In this document: in pieces, positions 14,007 through 14,265 of the stretch
Layout of the letters: the number at the start of each line of letters is the position of its first letter
How positions within the stretch are numbered: position 1 is the first letter of the stretch
NCBI GenBank assembly: GCA_002413075.1
Contig: DHWG01000093.1
Coordinates: forward strand, 2,273 to 16,537
Direction: 5' to 3'
Source of the DNA: Desulfosporosinus sp. UBA5188
Lineage (GTDB): Bacteria > Bacillota > Desulfitobacteriia > Desulfitobacteriales > Desulfitobacteriaceae
Length of the DNA stretch: 14,265 bases
Program-made: the position numbers and the translations under genes
Notes under the pieces: model-generated
Database searches by the model: none
The model's input: the letters and a program-made list of their open reading frames with translations, nothing else
Told to the model about the DNA's origin: nothing

Positions 14007-14265
14007 GACATAACTTTCCAAAAATATTAATATTTTGGTTTCCCCCCAGGTGCCGAGCCTTAGTGACTCTGAAAATCAGCGAATTCAAGACAGGAACAGA
14101 ACCCAATAAAGGTGTTTTCAATATTCAAATTCCCGCCTTACCAGATGATATTAGCACTTGTATTATTTGTCGGTTCTCGGTCGGGTCAAACCCTTAAAGC
14201 GACGGCGAATGCCGAGCTCGAGCACAAGCAGTTAATCTACAGGTTCTTTGAGCCCACACCCAAAC
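14007..14265. other. Region upstream of the glpA promoter, no gene recognised
   Basis: No convincing coding sequence was found on either strand. A 45-codon plus-strand frame from GTG at 14063 to a TAA near 14200 has no recognised motif or SD. Minus-strand frames entering from the right edge all stop within about 25 codons. The segment 14170-14225 is GC-richer than its surroundings and has small hairpin-forming sequences (GGGTC/GACCC-like, CGGC/GCCG, CGAGCTCG). It may be the 3' end of a neighbouring gene or a terminator region. Confidence 0.4.

Noticed and set aside
14063..14200. Plus-strand 45-codon frame from GTG upstream of the glpA promoter
   Set aside because: No SD, no recognisable motif and no clear continuation; the length is within chance expectation, so it is not listed as a gene.

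Overview
This window is a glycerol / glycerol-3-phosphate (G3P) catabolic locus, with every recognisable gene on the minus strand. The gene set is the soluble glp regulator GlpP, an anaerobic-type GlpABC dehydrogenase with Fe-S subunits, and sigma-A-like promoters with strong Shine-Dalgarno (SD) sequences. Together with moderate GC, this suggests an anaerobic Firmicute, perhaps of the Sporomusaceae or Peptococcaceae type. The genus cannot be fixed from the sequence alone.

Layout in transcription order (right to left): 14265-14007, no supportable gene. 14006-13794, a good promoter (TTGCAT-17-TATAAT) and a ~180-nt leader with a long terminator-like hairpin and a competing upstream hairpin. 13793-12192, glpA (TTG start). 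12037-10709, a RuBisCO-like protein (RLP, form IV). 10582-9458, glpB (TTG start). 9464-8268, glpC, overlapping glpB. 8219-6486, pyk. 6423-5131, eno. A second promoter (TTGTAC-17-TAATAT) and a near-identical copy of the glpA leader core (5097-4899) follow, then an odd purine-rich tract, glpK (4651-3143) and glpF (3041-2292). After a 364-bp gap with two long perfect inverted repeats come a Cof-type HAD phosphatase (1927-1112), a broken YhcH/YjgK/YiaL gene (963-724) and glpP (610-23).

How it fits together: GlpF admits glycerol, GlpK makes G3P, and GlpABC oxidises G3P to dihydroxyacetone phosphate, passing electrons to the membrane. Enolase and pyruvate kinase complete the lower part of glycolysis and yield pyruvate and ATP. 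GlpP is a G3P-responsive antiterminator in Bacillus. The two duplicated leaders, ahead of glpA and ahead of glpK, are its obvious targets, so both transcription units probably form one regulon.

The most unusual feature is the RLP gene placed between glpA and glpB, which are normally adjacent. It keeps the RuBisCO metal-ligand motif (K193, D195, E196) but lacks other residues needed for carboxylation, and no methionine-salvage genes are nearby. A role tied to glycerol-derived phosphates is therefore a reasonable but untested hypothesis.
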